From: Xylaria sp. FL1777
Lineage: Eukaryota > Ascomycota > Sordariomycetes > Xylariales > Xylariaceae
Length of the DNA: 64,000 bases
Reading direction: 5' to 3'
Assembly: GCA_022578965.1 (NCBI GenBank)
Contig: MU400538.1
Location: 186,001-250,000, forward strand
Positions 10,901-24,749 of this stretch are shown here, piece by piece. The notes below the pieces were generated by a model. The model had not been told where the DNA came from. It searched no databases and worked only from the letters and a program-made list of their open reading frames with translations. The position numbers and the translations under genes are program-made. Every line of letters starts with the position of its first letter. Position 1 is the stretch's first letter.

Positions 10901-13900
10901 ATTTACGAACTATTATATGGATCTTGATTTATCCTTCGCTCCGCTTAGTCTTTCTATGGGAGATGAGGAAGGGGAAGCTATTAGCCCTACAAGCTTCGTA
11001 TCGAAAACACAACTTTTCATCGATGGGCTCACTGTTTATGGTCATCGTCTTTTTGGACTACCACCTTCCGAGCCAACGTATCTCTGTAATTGGGATTTGA
11101 ACATCGGGGCGATTACTGGGGAATGTTCAGCTGAATTCATGTCAACACTTGTCCAAGGCGGGAGGGCATTTGGCTTCTCGTTTGATGACGATGAGAATGC
11201 TTTCCTTTCCCCTGTTGTGGTGTACGACGTCACATTCCTGCGTATCTATGTTGAGTCTGTCCATGTTTGGTTGCACGTCGAAGAATCTGCTTTCCTATGC
11301 TCCAGTGGGCCCCTTCAAGTAAAGTACAATGACTGGGCGAGGAGTCACTACTCGAGGCGTGCAGACATTTCGATTCCTCGTCTTGAGTTTTCATGCATTC
11401 AGCCAGAGTCTGTGGCAAGGCAGAATTCAAGACTCAAGCCTCATGTAGAGACGGACATTTTCTTCCAGACTAACTTTCAATTTGCCCTCGTTGGTAGGAA
11501 TTATGACTTTGCGAATGTGAGGAAATTACAGCAGGAGCTCATACGGCGCCATGATCAACGAACGCATCGAACGGACTTTCTCCTAATGCCGGGCCTCCTC
11601 GATAGTTTCCAATCCGACCCTGTAGATCCTATTGCTCAAAGTGTCCCCACAGTCCCACAGCCGGCCTTGTCTACCGTTGTTGATGACAAGATATCGACCT
11701 CTTCATTCAACTCCTCACGTAGCTCAAAACGTCTTCGTCACAAGAGCTCATTTCTTTCATTTACCAGCTCAAGTGAAGCAGATAGCATACGACGAGGTGT
11801 AGCGAAAGGATCAGAGTCTGCTGGACGCTCCTTCACTCATTCAGGAAACTCACACACCTCTAGGAGTGATTCTAGGAGAATTATTCGCCAGTACTCTCAC
11901 TCTTCTAATCAGCGTTCGCTGTTAGAAGACCCTCTGGGCAGCACCAATAGAACGAACCATGTTCAAAAGAACGTGGCATTTACCAGCCAATTCTTGGCGC
12001 CACATTTCCCGTTAGAAACTACCCAACTAGGTGCGACGGGTGGGATGGCACAAAGCACCGGACATGACAAGAAAAAAAGAGCGCAGAGTATGTCCAATTT
12101 TGGCTTGGAGGATCTTGACCCCGAGCAGTTTTCGCAAGATTGTTCTCACCAAAGCTTACTATTTGACTTCCCGTCCGGCGTAAGTCTCTCGTTAAATGCT
12201 ATATCGCTGCGCTGTATAGCGGCCTTGATTCAAGCTTTTCAGCCGGCTCAGCCAGAAGACATCCTTGATACTTTGCAGGTTGGAGCGATGTCAGACATTT
12301 TCGCAATGCAAAAGCAGGGAAAAACTGGTGGTGCTGTTACAGATGTTGTCCTACGACTGCCCTACGCTACTGTACGCTTTCTAAACAATCTTCATGTGGA
12401 TGAATCCGTGCCTCAACAACAGGATCAATATGACATGTCATTGGAAGACTTGGCATTTGCCATTCGATCCGAGGAACTTAGCGATACGGCTAACAACGCT
12501 CTTTTACCGAAGAAGCCATTATCCTCATTTCACTTTCGACTTGCCGCCATCACTCTTACTGCTTCTGAAAGACTAGCTGCTTTGGGTAAGACTCAAGGAG
12601 TAGCCTTACTTGAGGTCGAGAGGGTGGTCGCATTGATGGGCTCCAAGGAAATTAGCTACTTGGATGCTGATGTAGGCGCGATCCGCCTGAGGTCTTCCTT
12701 AGGTCGCATAGAGTACCTTGCCGCCCTAATCAAAAGGACCAACTTACTTCTTTCAGAGATGGGCAAACTCTTTTCAGCTGTGTCTTCAGTTGCTGACGAG
12801 CGCTTAAAATATTTCACACACAGCGTTATTATGGAGGGTCAACGAGTGGGGGACCCATCTTTCGTCGTTCGACCCTCCGCCATTCTAAGGGCGGCCACAA
12901 GACATTTGAGGACCTTTGATTCATGGAAACTTGTTACACGTCTGCACTACATTTGGACTACCTTGACTCCGAGTTCTCAAGAAAAAATCACTCGAGACTG
13001 CCTAAATGGTTCGATGAAAATCCCAAATGATGTAAGAGAACAGGTCGTGACCGCTTTCGATCACTGGAGAAGCTGGGATCTCGAGGACACTAGTCATGCG
13101 GTGCTTTTAGACAACATCTTTGGAAAGCATCTGGACGAAGCATCTAATTGGGATCATGTTCCATGGATGGCCGTGGGCAGAGTTCACGAATTTCGACTTA
13201 GCCTTGACCCGAGTCCAAACAGCAATCAAATCCTGGTTTTGGATCTTACGGCAAGAATCAATAATAGACATAGTATTGGAGAAGAGAGTCCTAGCCAGCC
13301 AACCGCATTTCAAGGACCACTAACTATTGTTAATTTGTATTGCGGAGAAGTTGGTATCAACCTCAACTGGGAACTTACCGAGCTTGTGGACCAACTTTTG
13401 CCCTTGTACTGGGCAGCTGAGACTCTGTCACCCGAAGAAAATCGACCATTCAATCGGGCAGTACCGACTGATCATCTACCGCCACGGTCACTACATTTTG
13501 TTTTTGTAATGGGTCAAGGTACAATATCACTGGATACGATCAACTTAACCGTCGAACCTCGATGTGAAAACCTCAAGCTGTCGGTAGTGAGCGGAAATGC
13601 CAAACCAGGCGCTGTGGAGACCAATGTTGCTGTTAGTTGTGATACCGCGGCAGTAAATGTTCTGAACAACTCGCAGGGACTGGCAACTATCCGTCTTATG
13701 AAACCAAGTGTTATCATTGCACACGAGTCATTGTCCACAAACAAGTCCCTTGGGCATGCAATTAGAGCAGCAGCGAGCAGTCAGAGCCTCGACATTATCA
13801 TTCTACAGGATCCAATAGAACTCACTGCAGTGGTAGCTTTATTGATCATAGATGAAGTGACTCGAGTCCGTGAGCTTCAGAAAAGATTAACCAGACATTC

Positions 13901-16900
13901 TTCTTCAGTATCAACCACCAAATCATCAGCTACTGATTCCCCTTCGTCTTTCTCTCTCAATTTAGCAATGTTCTTGGACTCCTACACTATCACTATCCCC
14001 CTCCTTCACTCTCTAACATATATCATAACCGGTACAGTGTCACGTGCTACTATCGCTGTCCCTAACGGCAAACATCTCACGTTTGATTTCGACGTCAAAG
14101 AGAACTCCCACGATATGCAAGTCAGATTCAACAACGCTCCCAGAAGCATCTCTTTGCTGCAAATACCACCTATAAATGGCCGGATTATCAGCCAAAGCAC
14201 TCCTGGAGAACGCTCAGTCGAGGTGTTCGCCTCCTTAGAGCTCGTGGAGCTTGATGCGTCCGCTGTATACAGTCTTCTCACTGCACTTAATCGTCCTGAA
14301 ATCTCCAACACCATCAGTGAGCTCCAGCGAAAGGCTAAGGACATACAAGATGATTTGCAGGAGCTCTTCGGCTCGTCGGCACCTCAAACTCCTACTTCAA
14401 AGCATGACGATTCCAATTTGATCTACAATGTCCACGCGACTCTAGCTGGCGTCAAGATCTCAGGAAATGCGCCAATCAAATCGAATCCCGATCATTCCGC
14501 ACTTCTTTCATTCTTCCTTGACCGCGTCCATCTTGAAGTTGCAAACAGGGTAGATCAATCTGCCGTATTAGATAATCCCGAGGTTCATGTCAACATCCGA
14601 AATATCGGCTTCGATATAATGAAAGGCTTCAATGAAGATTTAAGGTCTTGCGGCAACCTCGCTTTTGGGGCCTTGATAACTGCCTCTACTCGAGAGCTTG
14701 AAGATGGTAAAGTGATGAGAGCTTTCGAATTCATGTCAGATGGGTTTTCAGTCAACCTTTCATCAGACACTGTCTCGACCTTCGTAGATGTCCTGGGATA
14801 TATGGGTGATAAGTTCAAGAGGCTGGACACATCACGAGAACTCGAATATTTGCGAAGATTGGGGCAATCCAAACCCCGCATAACTATTAATGATGATGTA
14901 CCAGAGACTGAAAGCGACATATCTTATTCTTTTTTGGTCTCGGTCATATACTCCTTTCAAATCCGCAACGTCCAAATTAGTTGGCTTGTCACTACTAGTC
15001 CTGAACAACTGCTGGCAAGTCAAGAAGACCTAGTCTTATCAGTCAAGATGATAGAATTCGCCACCCGCAAGCAGAACTCAGCTAGACTAACTATCGAGGA
15101 TCTCCAACTTCAAATGGTTCCACCGGATGGAGACAAATCTCGACGCTCATTGAACTCAGCATTGTTGCCCGAGATGATATTCAACGTAGCCTTTATTTCT
15201 ACTGCGGATGCTCGGCGACTTGCATACCAGGCAGTGGGGAAATCGCTAGACCTTCGCCTAACTTCTGGCTTCATCGTGCCAGCTGCACACCTAAAAGATT
15301 CCATTACCCTATCTATTGACAATGTCCGACGTGCCTCGCAACATTGGGCACCAATAGTGGCGCGGGATAGCGATGAAAACGAACCAGAAAAGGACACGGT
15401 TGAGACCAGATGGTTAGGGTCTCTCTTCGGCAGGAAAAGACTGGAGTCCGTGTTACTTGATGCAGACTTTGCCGGTGCCGTAGTGCATTTATCGGGACAG
15501 CCCTCGGAAAAGGAGCAACTTGATATAGCTGTTTTGAAAACCCCCCGTCATGCAGTGGCCGGAAAATATGGCCAGTTTAGCGCTAGCGAGACTGGGAATA
15601 CCACTACATTGCGAACTCCTGGCTTGGCGTGTAAGGCCGAGTATACAGACGATGGTAAAGAGGTTGCCACTTTGCACGGGGAAATCAAGATCGAATCGTC
15701 TCGCAACATGCTCGTCCCTGCCGTCGTTCCTCTTATCTTAGATATATCGTCGAGCATCAAGGAGGTTGTCAGCGACCCTCCCTCCGAGCCTGCAGTGATA
15801 GACAGGAAAGCTCCCTCTAAGCCGAAATTAAATGATGAGGAGAGCATCCTCACTGCCGACCCAAGTACAGTTTTAGGACGCATTAAGTTAAATCTTGGTC
15901 TACGCATCTGCAAGCAGGAGTTTACGCTCAGCTGCCAGCCTATCGGCAGGGTCGCTGCAACAGCAAGATTTGATGACATTTATGTGACTATGAATACGGT
16001 TCACTCCACTGAGCATGGAAATTTCTTTACGTTAACTGGAACTTTCAGAAATATTCACTTGGCCGTCCAGCATGTGTATTCCCGAGAGTCCACTGGAAGC
16101 TTTGACGTCGATTCTATCGTACTCTCACTGATGAATAGTAAGCATGTTAGCGGCACGAGTGGCTTGTCTGCCATCGTCAAAATGAGCCCGATGAAAGTCG
16201 CGATCAATGCGAGACAGGTTCACGATTTCCTCCTATTTCGTGAAATTTGGATTCCAAGGGAGGTCAGACAAGGCGCCACGGCTCCCATAGGTGAGGAAAT
16301 AAAGGAAACGACTTCTCAGACTCACCTAGTGCAAAGATACCAGCAAGTAGCAGCAACAGCTGCATTCGCTTGGACAGTTACGATCTCCATCAACGCCCTC
16401 GACGTAGTTATTGACCTTGGCCAATCGCTTGGTAAACCTGAATTTGCCATCAAGGATTTCTGGGTATCTTCCAAGAAAACATCGGACTGGGAACAGAATC
16501 TGTGCTTGGGATTCAAGGAGATCGGCATAAACTGTGATGGTCGGCTGAGTGGATTTGTAACCCTCCATGATTTCAAACTCAGGACCTCGATAGAATGGCC
16601 GGAGCGGGAACAGGCCTTGAACGAGACGCCCAAGATCCAAGCATCGGTCGGCTTCAGCGAGTTCCAATTAAAGGCTGCTTTTGACTACCAGACTTTCCTC
16701 GTGGCGGACATAACAACCTTGGGATTTCTTATGTACAATGTTCGCCAACAGAAAGGCGCCTCTGGCGACCGCCTCGTGGCCATATTTGATGGGGAAGCCG
16801 TCCAGGTCTTTGGCACTACCGCATCAGCGGCTCAGGGAGCGGCGCTGGGGAAAGCCATCCAGAAATTCATCCAGGAGCGTATAGCAAACTATGAGGCATC

Positions 16901-17798
16901 GTTGCAAGAGATCGAGAGGCATATGAAGCGGAAGTCTGTAGTCAGCCTAGCTATGACGGAAACGATTCCTCCCACCAAGGTAGAGACGGGCGAAAAGGCC
17001 ACAAAATCACCCATATCCTTGGATACTGATGTTGTGGTAACGCTAAGGGCACTAAACTTAGGCGTTTTCCCTGGGACGTTCTCCGATCACCAAGTTTTCA
17101 AGCTGGAGGCCCTCAACGCACGAGCCAGGTTCGCGGCGAACATGGAACAACAGCGCATTCACAGTATTCTCGGCCTTACTCTCGGCCAGCTACGGATTGG
17201 TCTTGCAGGCATCCGAGGGCCCGAAGCGCCCAGGGTGTTCAAAGACATCCAGATCAAGCACGTCGTAGAGAATGCTACAGGTTCGCGGGGCGGTACCATC
17301 CTGAAGGTGCCCAAAGTGGAAGCGGTGATGGAGACATGGCAACGGCCGAAGTCCCGAAGCATTCAATACAAATTCAAAAGCGCTTTTGAGGGCAAGGTAG
17401 AGGTCGGGTGGAACTACTCCCGTGTTAGCTACATCCGCGGGATGTGGGCCAAGCACTCGAAACTGCTAGCTCAGGTCTGGGGCCGCGAGCTCCCGACCAT
17501 GTCGGCGATTAAAGTCACGGGCGTGCCGGAGCCGGAGCAGGAGAGAAAGGACGGCGAACAGCAGAAGATCACGGCCGAGGTTAACGTTCCGCAGTCCAAG
17601 TATGAATATGAGGCGCTCGAGCCGCCTATCATCGAGACACCCCAGCTGCGGGATATGGGAGAGGCCACGCCGCCGCTCGAATGGATCGGGCTACATAGAG
17701 ACCGACTCCCTAATCTCACGCACCAGATCGTCATCGTTGCACTGCTGGAGCTGGCAGGCGAGGTCGAAGATGCGTATACGAAAATTCTGGGGGCGTAA
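7952..17798 (+). CDS. CSF1: Csf1/BLTP1 family bridge-like lipid-transfer protein
   Basis: Three exons are proposed: 7952-8010, 8093-8128 (only 36 nt) and 8183-17798, a single 9.6 kb exon; total 3236 residues. The two short exons restore the expected N-terminus: a soluble lead and one membrane helix (about residues 23-48, ending L-F-L-L-Y-F-N-R). This is followed by the conserved Y-T-W-H-R-Y-R and I-D-I-Q-A-L segments and I-T-W-S-Y-W-L-R-R-V. The very large beta-rich body with charged low-complexity insertions (a poly-Asn run near 177-183, a Ser-rich stretch near 1200-1300) and the C-terminal F-E-G-K-V-E-V-G-W-N-Y-S region match the FSA_C end of the family. Known members (yeast Csf1, animal KIAA1109/Tweek) are ER-anchored, groove-forming bridges that move phospholipids at contact sites and support GPI-anchor synthesis. 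The ATG at 8163 lies inside intron 2 and is not the start. Confidence 0.93.
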
Positions 17799-18999
17799 TA
17801 GGCGTTGCGTTGGGACGTCGATGGGAGTTGGAACCCAGACAGTTCGCAGGAAAGACCAGCACGCAAGTGTATCGCATAGCAAGGCGTCTTGGGGATTTGT
17901 TTTTTTGGGGAGTTTTTTTTTTAATGACGGTCTAGACGGAACTGCCGCACTAGAGTGAATGCGTACAGAATTCCGTATGTAAAAGGAAAGAAAATATGTC
18001 ACATTCGCATTCACTCGATTACTTGGATACTTTCTTCCTCTTTCGTTCTCCCGTTTTAATATGCCAGTATGCTAGCCTACTCTAGCCATTCGCACTTACT
18101 AGCTAAGGGAACGCAAGATTTGCAGCCTGTGCTGCTAGTCTAGAGTTTTTGATATTAAGCTTTTGGGTTTGTTGGATCGCCGCTGTGTCGCGACGAGCGT
18201 GAATTACCGGATGAGTCAACCCGGAAGTGCAGGGGACATAGGTACTCACTTTACAGCCCGATCATGTGAATCACGCTCTCGTAGAGGAGAGGCAATAAGC
18301 AAAGGATGAGTCCCTCGGGTAACAGTAAAGGTGAGACTTGTGGTAGATGTTCAGTCTTGTTGACTCACTGGATGTTTTAGGAGATTTGCGGCATAGTCGG
18401 TGGCGCTGTGTACTGCATACCTTAACCAGGTACGTGACTGTGGTCTCTTGGAACGTATGTTCATCGTAAGGTGAGGCGAAGGCAAGGAGATGCCTATACA
18501 GAATAGTGCTTACAGAGAGGTATTCAAGTTAGGTACCGGTAGCTTACGCAGTAAGTGCCTAACCTAGGTATGTAAGTAGTCAAAGTATCTAGGAGTGAGG
18601 AGCAGCAGGAGTTAGGGTGTCAAAAGTGGAGAGCTTGAAGCTTATCACCAGTCAGACCGAAAAGCTGTGCTGGAGCTACATGTAGAGCGCTCAGGGTTCG
18701 AGCCCTCTTATGTGTGGCTGGTATCCTCAATGCCATACTGAATTGCCTAATTGGGTAGCTACCTACATTGGCTATTGTGGCTGTCCCATCTGCCTACATA
18801 GGTATTCCCACCTGTGGCCATTGACAAGGGGCTAGACATTCATTGTCCTTATCTCCTCTTGATATTAGAGTGTCTATGTCACTTGACGCATTCTTTCGAG
18901 AAAGCGTTGACCTACATTCAATTTAGGATCCTTTTATTCCCAGGTAGTTTCTGTTGCCGTATGACTAGGTATTGTGGCTTTGTGTATAGTAAAGTGGGT
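17799..18999. other. Intergenic region downstream of csf1
   Basis: Contains a T-run after the csf1 stop (17897-17922) typical of fungal 3' flanks, and several TAGGTA/TACCTA motifs at 18,530-18,600 and 18,760-18,800. No supported gene. Confidence 0.5.
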
Positions 19000-19916
19000 A
19001 CATGTAGAAGTCGCCTGTGTACCCCAGCACCAGAGCTTGGTGGGATAAATACCCGGTGGGCCCCCTCAATTACATATACTGAGCCTTTTTTAAAGCCGGC
19101 TACTTCGAGTAAGAGAGATTGCCATATACCAAATCATATCGTGCGATTTACATCTTTCAGCCCAATCTGCTATCTATTCCAGACCAGCTCTACGTTTATA
19201 ACCGGGGATCTACCGGGTGTGTCCAGTGGAGCTACAAGCTACAAGAATAAAAGGCTGCTAAGAGAGGAGAGAGCGAAAGACAGACAGAGAGAGAGGTACT
19301 GTAGGTACTGTAGGTACGTACCCCGCACCCGCCCACTTGTGACGCCACTCGTCGGGCGGGCCAGCACAAGATCGAATTTCAATTCGCCGGATCCACGCAA
19401 AATACCCAAGTACCTGTGCGCTAGCGCTAAATCGACCTGCCCCGCCTCACAACAACCCCTCCTTCTGCTTTTGCCTCTACCTATTCCATACTGTGGTCTT
19501 TGCCTCGACCTGTCGCTGCTACACCTTACAAATTTTCCTCGTTTTTTTTTCTTACCTGCCTTACCACCTGCAACCCGTGCTTGCACTTGCACCTGCACTT
19601 GCACTCTCCCATCCGCTTGTCGCAATCTCTGCCTTCCGCAACAACCCACAGCTGGTCGGTGGTTGCTTGCGATTGCGTCTCTTCCATCTCGGCTTTACTT
19701 TTCCTCTTCCCTTTTCTAGGTTCGTCGTCGTCGTCGCTCTCTTCCTACCGACGCTCCCTTTTCTCTCTAGAAAACGAGCAGCGGAACCATCCGTCGTCTA
19801 TCATCCCGCTTCCCTCTGTCAATTTCACATCTCATACTGGTCGCGACGAAGAGGAGAAAAAGTGCTTGTTAACTAACGCTCTCTCACAGTAAAGTTATCA
19901 TCACAACACCGCCAAA
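19000..19916 (+). promoter_or_regulatory. Promoter and leader region of the elongation factor 2 gene
   Basis: Long pyrimidine-rich tracts (about 19,440-19,780) precede the start codon, as is usual for highly expressed fungal translation genes. A short tandem TACTGTAGG repeat lies at about 19,295-19,320, and a CACTTGCACCTG-type imperfect repeat at about 19,580-19,605. A TTAACTAAC branch-like sequence followed by CTCACAG at 19,868-19,889 suggests the 3' end of a 5'UTR intron, though no clear donor was found. The start context CCAAAATGG is strong. Confidence 0.5.
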
Positions 19917-22817
19917 ATGGTCAAGTAAGTCTACGCCCTGATACCCCTCTCTAATGTTCATCACCTCTCTTCCCTTTCTGTTTCGAACAGAAGCCAACTC
20001 CTCGGCTATTTCGACATCGACGGCTAGCATCACGGTCGCTATCGGTGTCAAGTATCTTCAAGGGAGAAAAAAAAAAGGCATAACCAAAAAAAACATCATA
20101 CCCCGCCCGGAGATAAGGCTTTTCTCCTGCCGCACGACAACATGCTTACAATGAATGCACTCTTTACAGCTTCACGATTGACGAGATCCGGTCGCTTATG
20201 GACAAGCCGACCAATGTCCGTAACATGTCCGTCATTGCCCACGTCGATCATGGAAAGTCCACCTTGACCGATTCCCTCCTGGCCAAGGCCGGTATCATCT
20301 CCACCGCAAAGGCTGGTGATGCGAGAGCCACAGATACAAGAGCAGACGAGCAGGAGCGTGGTATCACCATTAAGTCTACCGCCATCTCCCTGTACGGTAC
20401 TCTGCCTAGCGAGGACGACCTGAAGGATATCGTCGGCCAAAAGTCCGACGGTACCGACTTCTTGATCAACCTCATCGACTCGCCCGGTCACGTCGATTTC
20501 TCTTCCGAAGTCACTGCTGCGCTCCGAGTCACGGATGGCGCTCTCGTCGTCGTCGACACCATTGAGGGTGTTTGCGTCCAGACCGAGACTGTCCTGCGTC
20601 AGGCTCTGACCGAGCGTATCAAGCCCGTCGTCGTCATCAACAAGGTCGACCGTGCTCTTCTCGAGCTTCAGGTTTCCAAGGAGGACCTGTACCAGACCTT
20701 CCAGCGAACTATCGAGTCGGTCAACGTCGTCATCTCCACCTACCTCGACAAGGCCCTCGGTGACCTCCAGGTCTACCCTGAGAAGGGTACCGTCGCTTTT
20801 GGTTCCGGTCTCCACGGCTGGGCCTTCACCATCCGCCAGTTCGCTATCCGTTATGCCAAGAAGTTCGGTGTCGACCGAAACAAGATGATGGAGCGTCTAT
20901 GGGTAAGCTTTCAGTTACTTAGCCGCGCATCCGAAGCGACGAGCCAGTTATACTAACTCTATCTTAGGGTGACAACTACTTCAACGCTGCCACCAAGAAG
21001 TGGACCAACAAAGGTACACATGAGGGCAAGCAGCTCGAGCGTGCCTTCAACCAGTTCATCTTGGACCCCATCTTCAAGATCTTCTCCGCCGTCATGAACT
21101 TCAAGAAGGAAGAGGTCGCCACCCTGCTTTCCAAACTCGATCTCAAGCTTCCCAGCGAGGACAAGGAGAAGGAGGGCAAGCAGCTACTCAAGGCAGTCAT
21201 GCGAACCTTTTTACCCGCTGCCGACTCCCTTCTGGAGATGATGATTCTCCACCTCCCTTCGCCCGTCACGGCCCAGAAGTACCGTTCCGAGACTCTCTAC
21301 GAGGGTCCCCCCGATGATGAGGCTGCCATTGGTATCCGTGACTGTGACCCCAAGGGCCCTCTCATGCTTTACGTTTCCAAGATGGTGCCAACTTCTGACA
21401 AGGGTCGTTTCTACGCTTTCGGGCGTGTCTTCTCCGGTACCGTCAAGTCGGGTATCAAGGTCCGCATCCAGGGTCCTAACTACACTCCTGGCAAGAAGGA
21501 GGATCTGTTCATCAAGGCTATCCAGCGTACCGTCCTGATGATGGGTGGCAAGGTCGAGCCCATTGATGATATGCCTGCTGGTAACATTGTTGGTCTCGTC
21601 GGTATTGACCAGTTCTTGCTCAAGTCTGGTACCCTGACCACACTTGAAACCGCCCACAACCTTAAGGTCATGAAGTTCTCTGTCTCACCTGTCGTCACCC
21701 GATCCGTCCAGGTTAAGAACGCCCAAGATCTACCCAAGCTAGTTGAAGGTCTTAAGCGTCTGTCTAAGTCTGACCCTTGCGTCTTGACCTCTACTAGTCC
21801 CTCTGGTGAGCACGTCGTTGCTGGTGCTGGTGAACTGCATCTCGAGATTTGCTTGAAGGATCTCGAGGAAGACCACGCTGGTGTTCCTCTCATCTTCTCC
21901 GACCCTGTCGTTCAATACCGTGAGACCGTTGGTGGTACCTCATCCATCACTGCTCTCTCTAAGTCTCCTAACAAGCACAACCGTCTATACATGGTTGCCG
22001 AGCCTATGGATGAAGAGCTATCCAAGACCATCGAGGACGGCAAGATTTCCCCACGTGACGATTTCAAGGCCCGTGCTCGTATCCTAGCTGACGACTTCGG
22101 CTGGGACGTCACTGATGCCCGAAAGATCTGGTGTTTCGGTCCCGATGGTACTGGTGCCAACTTACTGGTTGACCAGACCAAGGCTGTTCAGTACCTGAAC
22201 GAAATCAAGGACTCTGTCGTCTCTGGTTTCCAATGGGCTACCAGGGAAGGTCCTATTGCCGAAGAGCCCATGCGTAGTGTGCGCTGGAACATCCTTGATG
22301 TTACTCTGCATGCTGATGCTATCCACCGTGGTGGTGGTCAAATCATCCCTACAGCCAGACGTGTGCTTTACGCCGCCACCCTGCTGGCTGAGCCCGCTCT
22401 ACAAGAGCCTGTCTTCCTGGTCGAGATCCAGGTGCCCGAGAGTGCCATGGGTGGTGTCTACGGTGTCCTGACCCGCAGAAGAGGTCACGTCTTCGCCGAG
22501 GAACAGCGCCCTGGTACTCCTCTGTTCACCATCAAGGCCTACCTTCCCATCATGGAGTCATTCGGTTTCAACGCCGATCTGCGACAGGCCACTTCCGGCC
22601 AGGCCTTCCCCCAGATGGTGTTCGACCACTGGCAGCTCCTGCCCGGTGGCTCACCTCTCGACAAGACCTCCAAGGTCGGCCAGCTCGTCGAGGGTATGCG
22701 AAAGCGCAAGGGTATCAAGGTTGAGGTACCAGATGTTAGCAACGTAAGTCTCCCTTATTCCTTTAACATTAGTGATAAATCACTAATCCATGACTATAGT
22801 ACTACGACAAGCTGTAA
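19917..22817 (+). CDS. EFT2: Translation elongation factor 2 (eEF2), four exons
   Basis: Exons are 19917-19924 (8 nt: ATG GTC AA), 20170-20902, 20968-22743 and 22800-22817, giving 844 residues, the usual fungal length. The protein starts M-V-N-F-T-I-D-E-I-R and ends N-Y-Y-D-K-L. The GTPase domain shows G1 A-H-V-D-H-G-K-S-T (residues 26-34), switch [14 protein letters not shown]3 D-S-P-G-H and G4 N-K-V-D. The diphthamide loop [12 protein letters not shown] places the modifiable His at residue 700. eEF2 drives GTP-dependent ribosomal translocation in the cytosol. Introns of 245, 65 and 56 nt all have GT-AG ends; the second has a perfect TACTAAC branch. Codon use is strongly biased to C-ending codons, as expected for a highly expressed gene. 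Confidence 0.98.
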
Positions 22818-24749
22818 AAGATTCCCCACTTTGATTATAGACTACGACCTCATGCCAATCTTGATGAATACCATGAGACGGCTCGACGCATTGATAGCGC
22901 GTTTGGGGATGATGCGGAGTCTTTGAGGTTGGCACGGATTGATTTGCGGCCGTGCGGTACAGAAAAGCTAGACAAAGGCACTTATCGTGGAACTTTGTGG
23001 CTGTGATCCATCCGTCTGGTTTACTTGTAGTTTTGAGGACAATTGATAATGAGTTAAGCGAACATGTCTATTGAGTGATCTGCACATATCTGTATGTGAT
23101 AGACAGTCGTAGGTAGGTATGTTTCTGTTGAGACAAATCTCTGTTAATGAAATATATGCCACGTCTTTTTAGTGCATGACTTATACCTAAACTTGAACAT
23201 ATGACAGTGGAACTCGAGTTGCATATTATGCGTTGTTCTTTATTCTACTCATGTAGTTGTTTAAAGTTGAGCCTAATTAGAAAGAAACAAGTCTGCATTC
23301 TTATACTGTTTTGAACACGAGTCCTGAAATAAGATACCCCCCTGTTGTAGTATAAAGATAGAATACAACCTATCTTCAGTCTTTTGTAGGTGTGATTATA
23401 TGGTGGTATTATAGGTAAATATCAAATATTTCCTTAATTGTCCGTTAGCTTTTGCTTCTTGCTTTCAACGGCCATGGCCACAAGCAATTGTTGATATCAT
23501 AGTAGGTCTTCTTTTGTCTGTGATCGTAATAGAAGCAGTAAACTTAACTTGTAGTGCCGGTAACTTTTATAGCTGTTAAAGGTGTTTGTCTTTAGGGTGA
23601 AGTTGGGTTACTGGAGGGTAGCTGCTAGATCGTAGTTATAGGTAAAGGTTCAATGTTATTGATTCCCGAATCTCTCTAAGAAGTATCGGAAGGAGACGAG
23701 GTTTCTATATAGAAATACTAGACTACTTCCCCATATCTGAGGCCCCTTTTAGCCACTTGCAACCTAAGCCCCTGAAAATGGCTTTTCAGGATTTCATAGA
23801 TTGTCTTTACGCATGCTGCTCTAGAGGTGATCTAAGAGTGATATATGGATAAAGGTGAAGTTAGGCGTTTTCATGCGGCGTTCTCTTTAAAGACGTATGT
23901 GGTGACGGAATTTAGTAAAATGGTTGCGATATCTTGGGCTATAAAGTGGCTAGGTATATATATGATATATTCGGAGTAGCCACTAAACTAGGTAAAATCT
24001 CTGTTAAAACTTAACAAGCTTTTGAATTTATAACAAAATAGATAAAATAGCACAGCATCCTCGTTAGTTGCACGCAGGCCCCTGATATCTGCTGGCCTAT
24101 GATGTTAATCTCCGCTGTGCTATGCTATACCTAAGTATATAATTACACGTGTGTATTGCGCGGTCCTTCTACCTGTGTAACCGTATGGTAAACCATCCCC
24201 CTGAAAAAGCCGGATAAAACCCGTACGCATCTCTGCTGAGCTATGTTAAATAGACCGTGGCATAAATGTTTTGCTCGGCTACTGCCATTATACCCTAAAC
24301 TGTGGTTTCAGAGACTCATTTGTTGTCCGCAGGCACATGCACTTTGGAGGTCTCACTTGGCCGGGATTTTTCGACCAGGTGTGGTGAGGTCCGGTCCAGT
24401 CTATCTTGGAGCTCCTGTGTAGAGCAAGGCTTTTTGATTATAGGGATTGGCGAACTCTGATCTATCCCTCTGCATATCCTGAGGCTTCTACCTATGTCCA
24501 TTATCTACTTATTGGGGGCTCCCATGAAGATCCAGGGGCTTTCAATATTGCGGGACTGAAGCCGAGACTCAATCCGAGAGAATATAAATAAATGTGGACA
24601 TGGGCCGCAGCGAACCTCAGCTAGCATAAGTCAATAAGCACCTTAAGCTTAAACGGCCGTTGTCGTACTCGGCTTCTCAGAAACAGGCAACAAATCAAGC
24701 ACTCGGATGACAGAAGGATTGATTATGGCGCCTGCACGGAAGCTTATGG
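22818..24749. other. Gene-free transition from EF2 to the retroelement block
   Basis: The first few hundred bases are presumably the EF2 3'UTR and terminator. Beyond that the DNA becomes moderately AT-rich but keeps mixed composition. Small open frames (for example 24,406-24,591) have no recognisable content. The region ends at the target site of element A, where TATGG at 24,745-24,749 is the left target-site duplication. Confidence 0.6.

Noticed and set aside
18660..18720. tRNA-like T arm (GGGTTCGAGCCC)
   Set aside because: The 12-mer resembles a B box, but no matching A box, acceptor stem or anticodon arm could be folded around it.
18814..19719. 301-codon open frame upstream of EF2
   Set aside because: It starts with GTG, its second half is low-complexity pyrimidine-rich leader sequence (runs of Leu, Pro, Ser and Cys/Thr repeats), and it overlaps the EF2 promoter. 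There is no recognisable domain.
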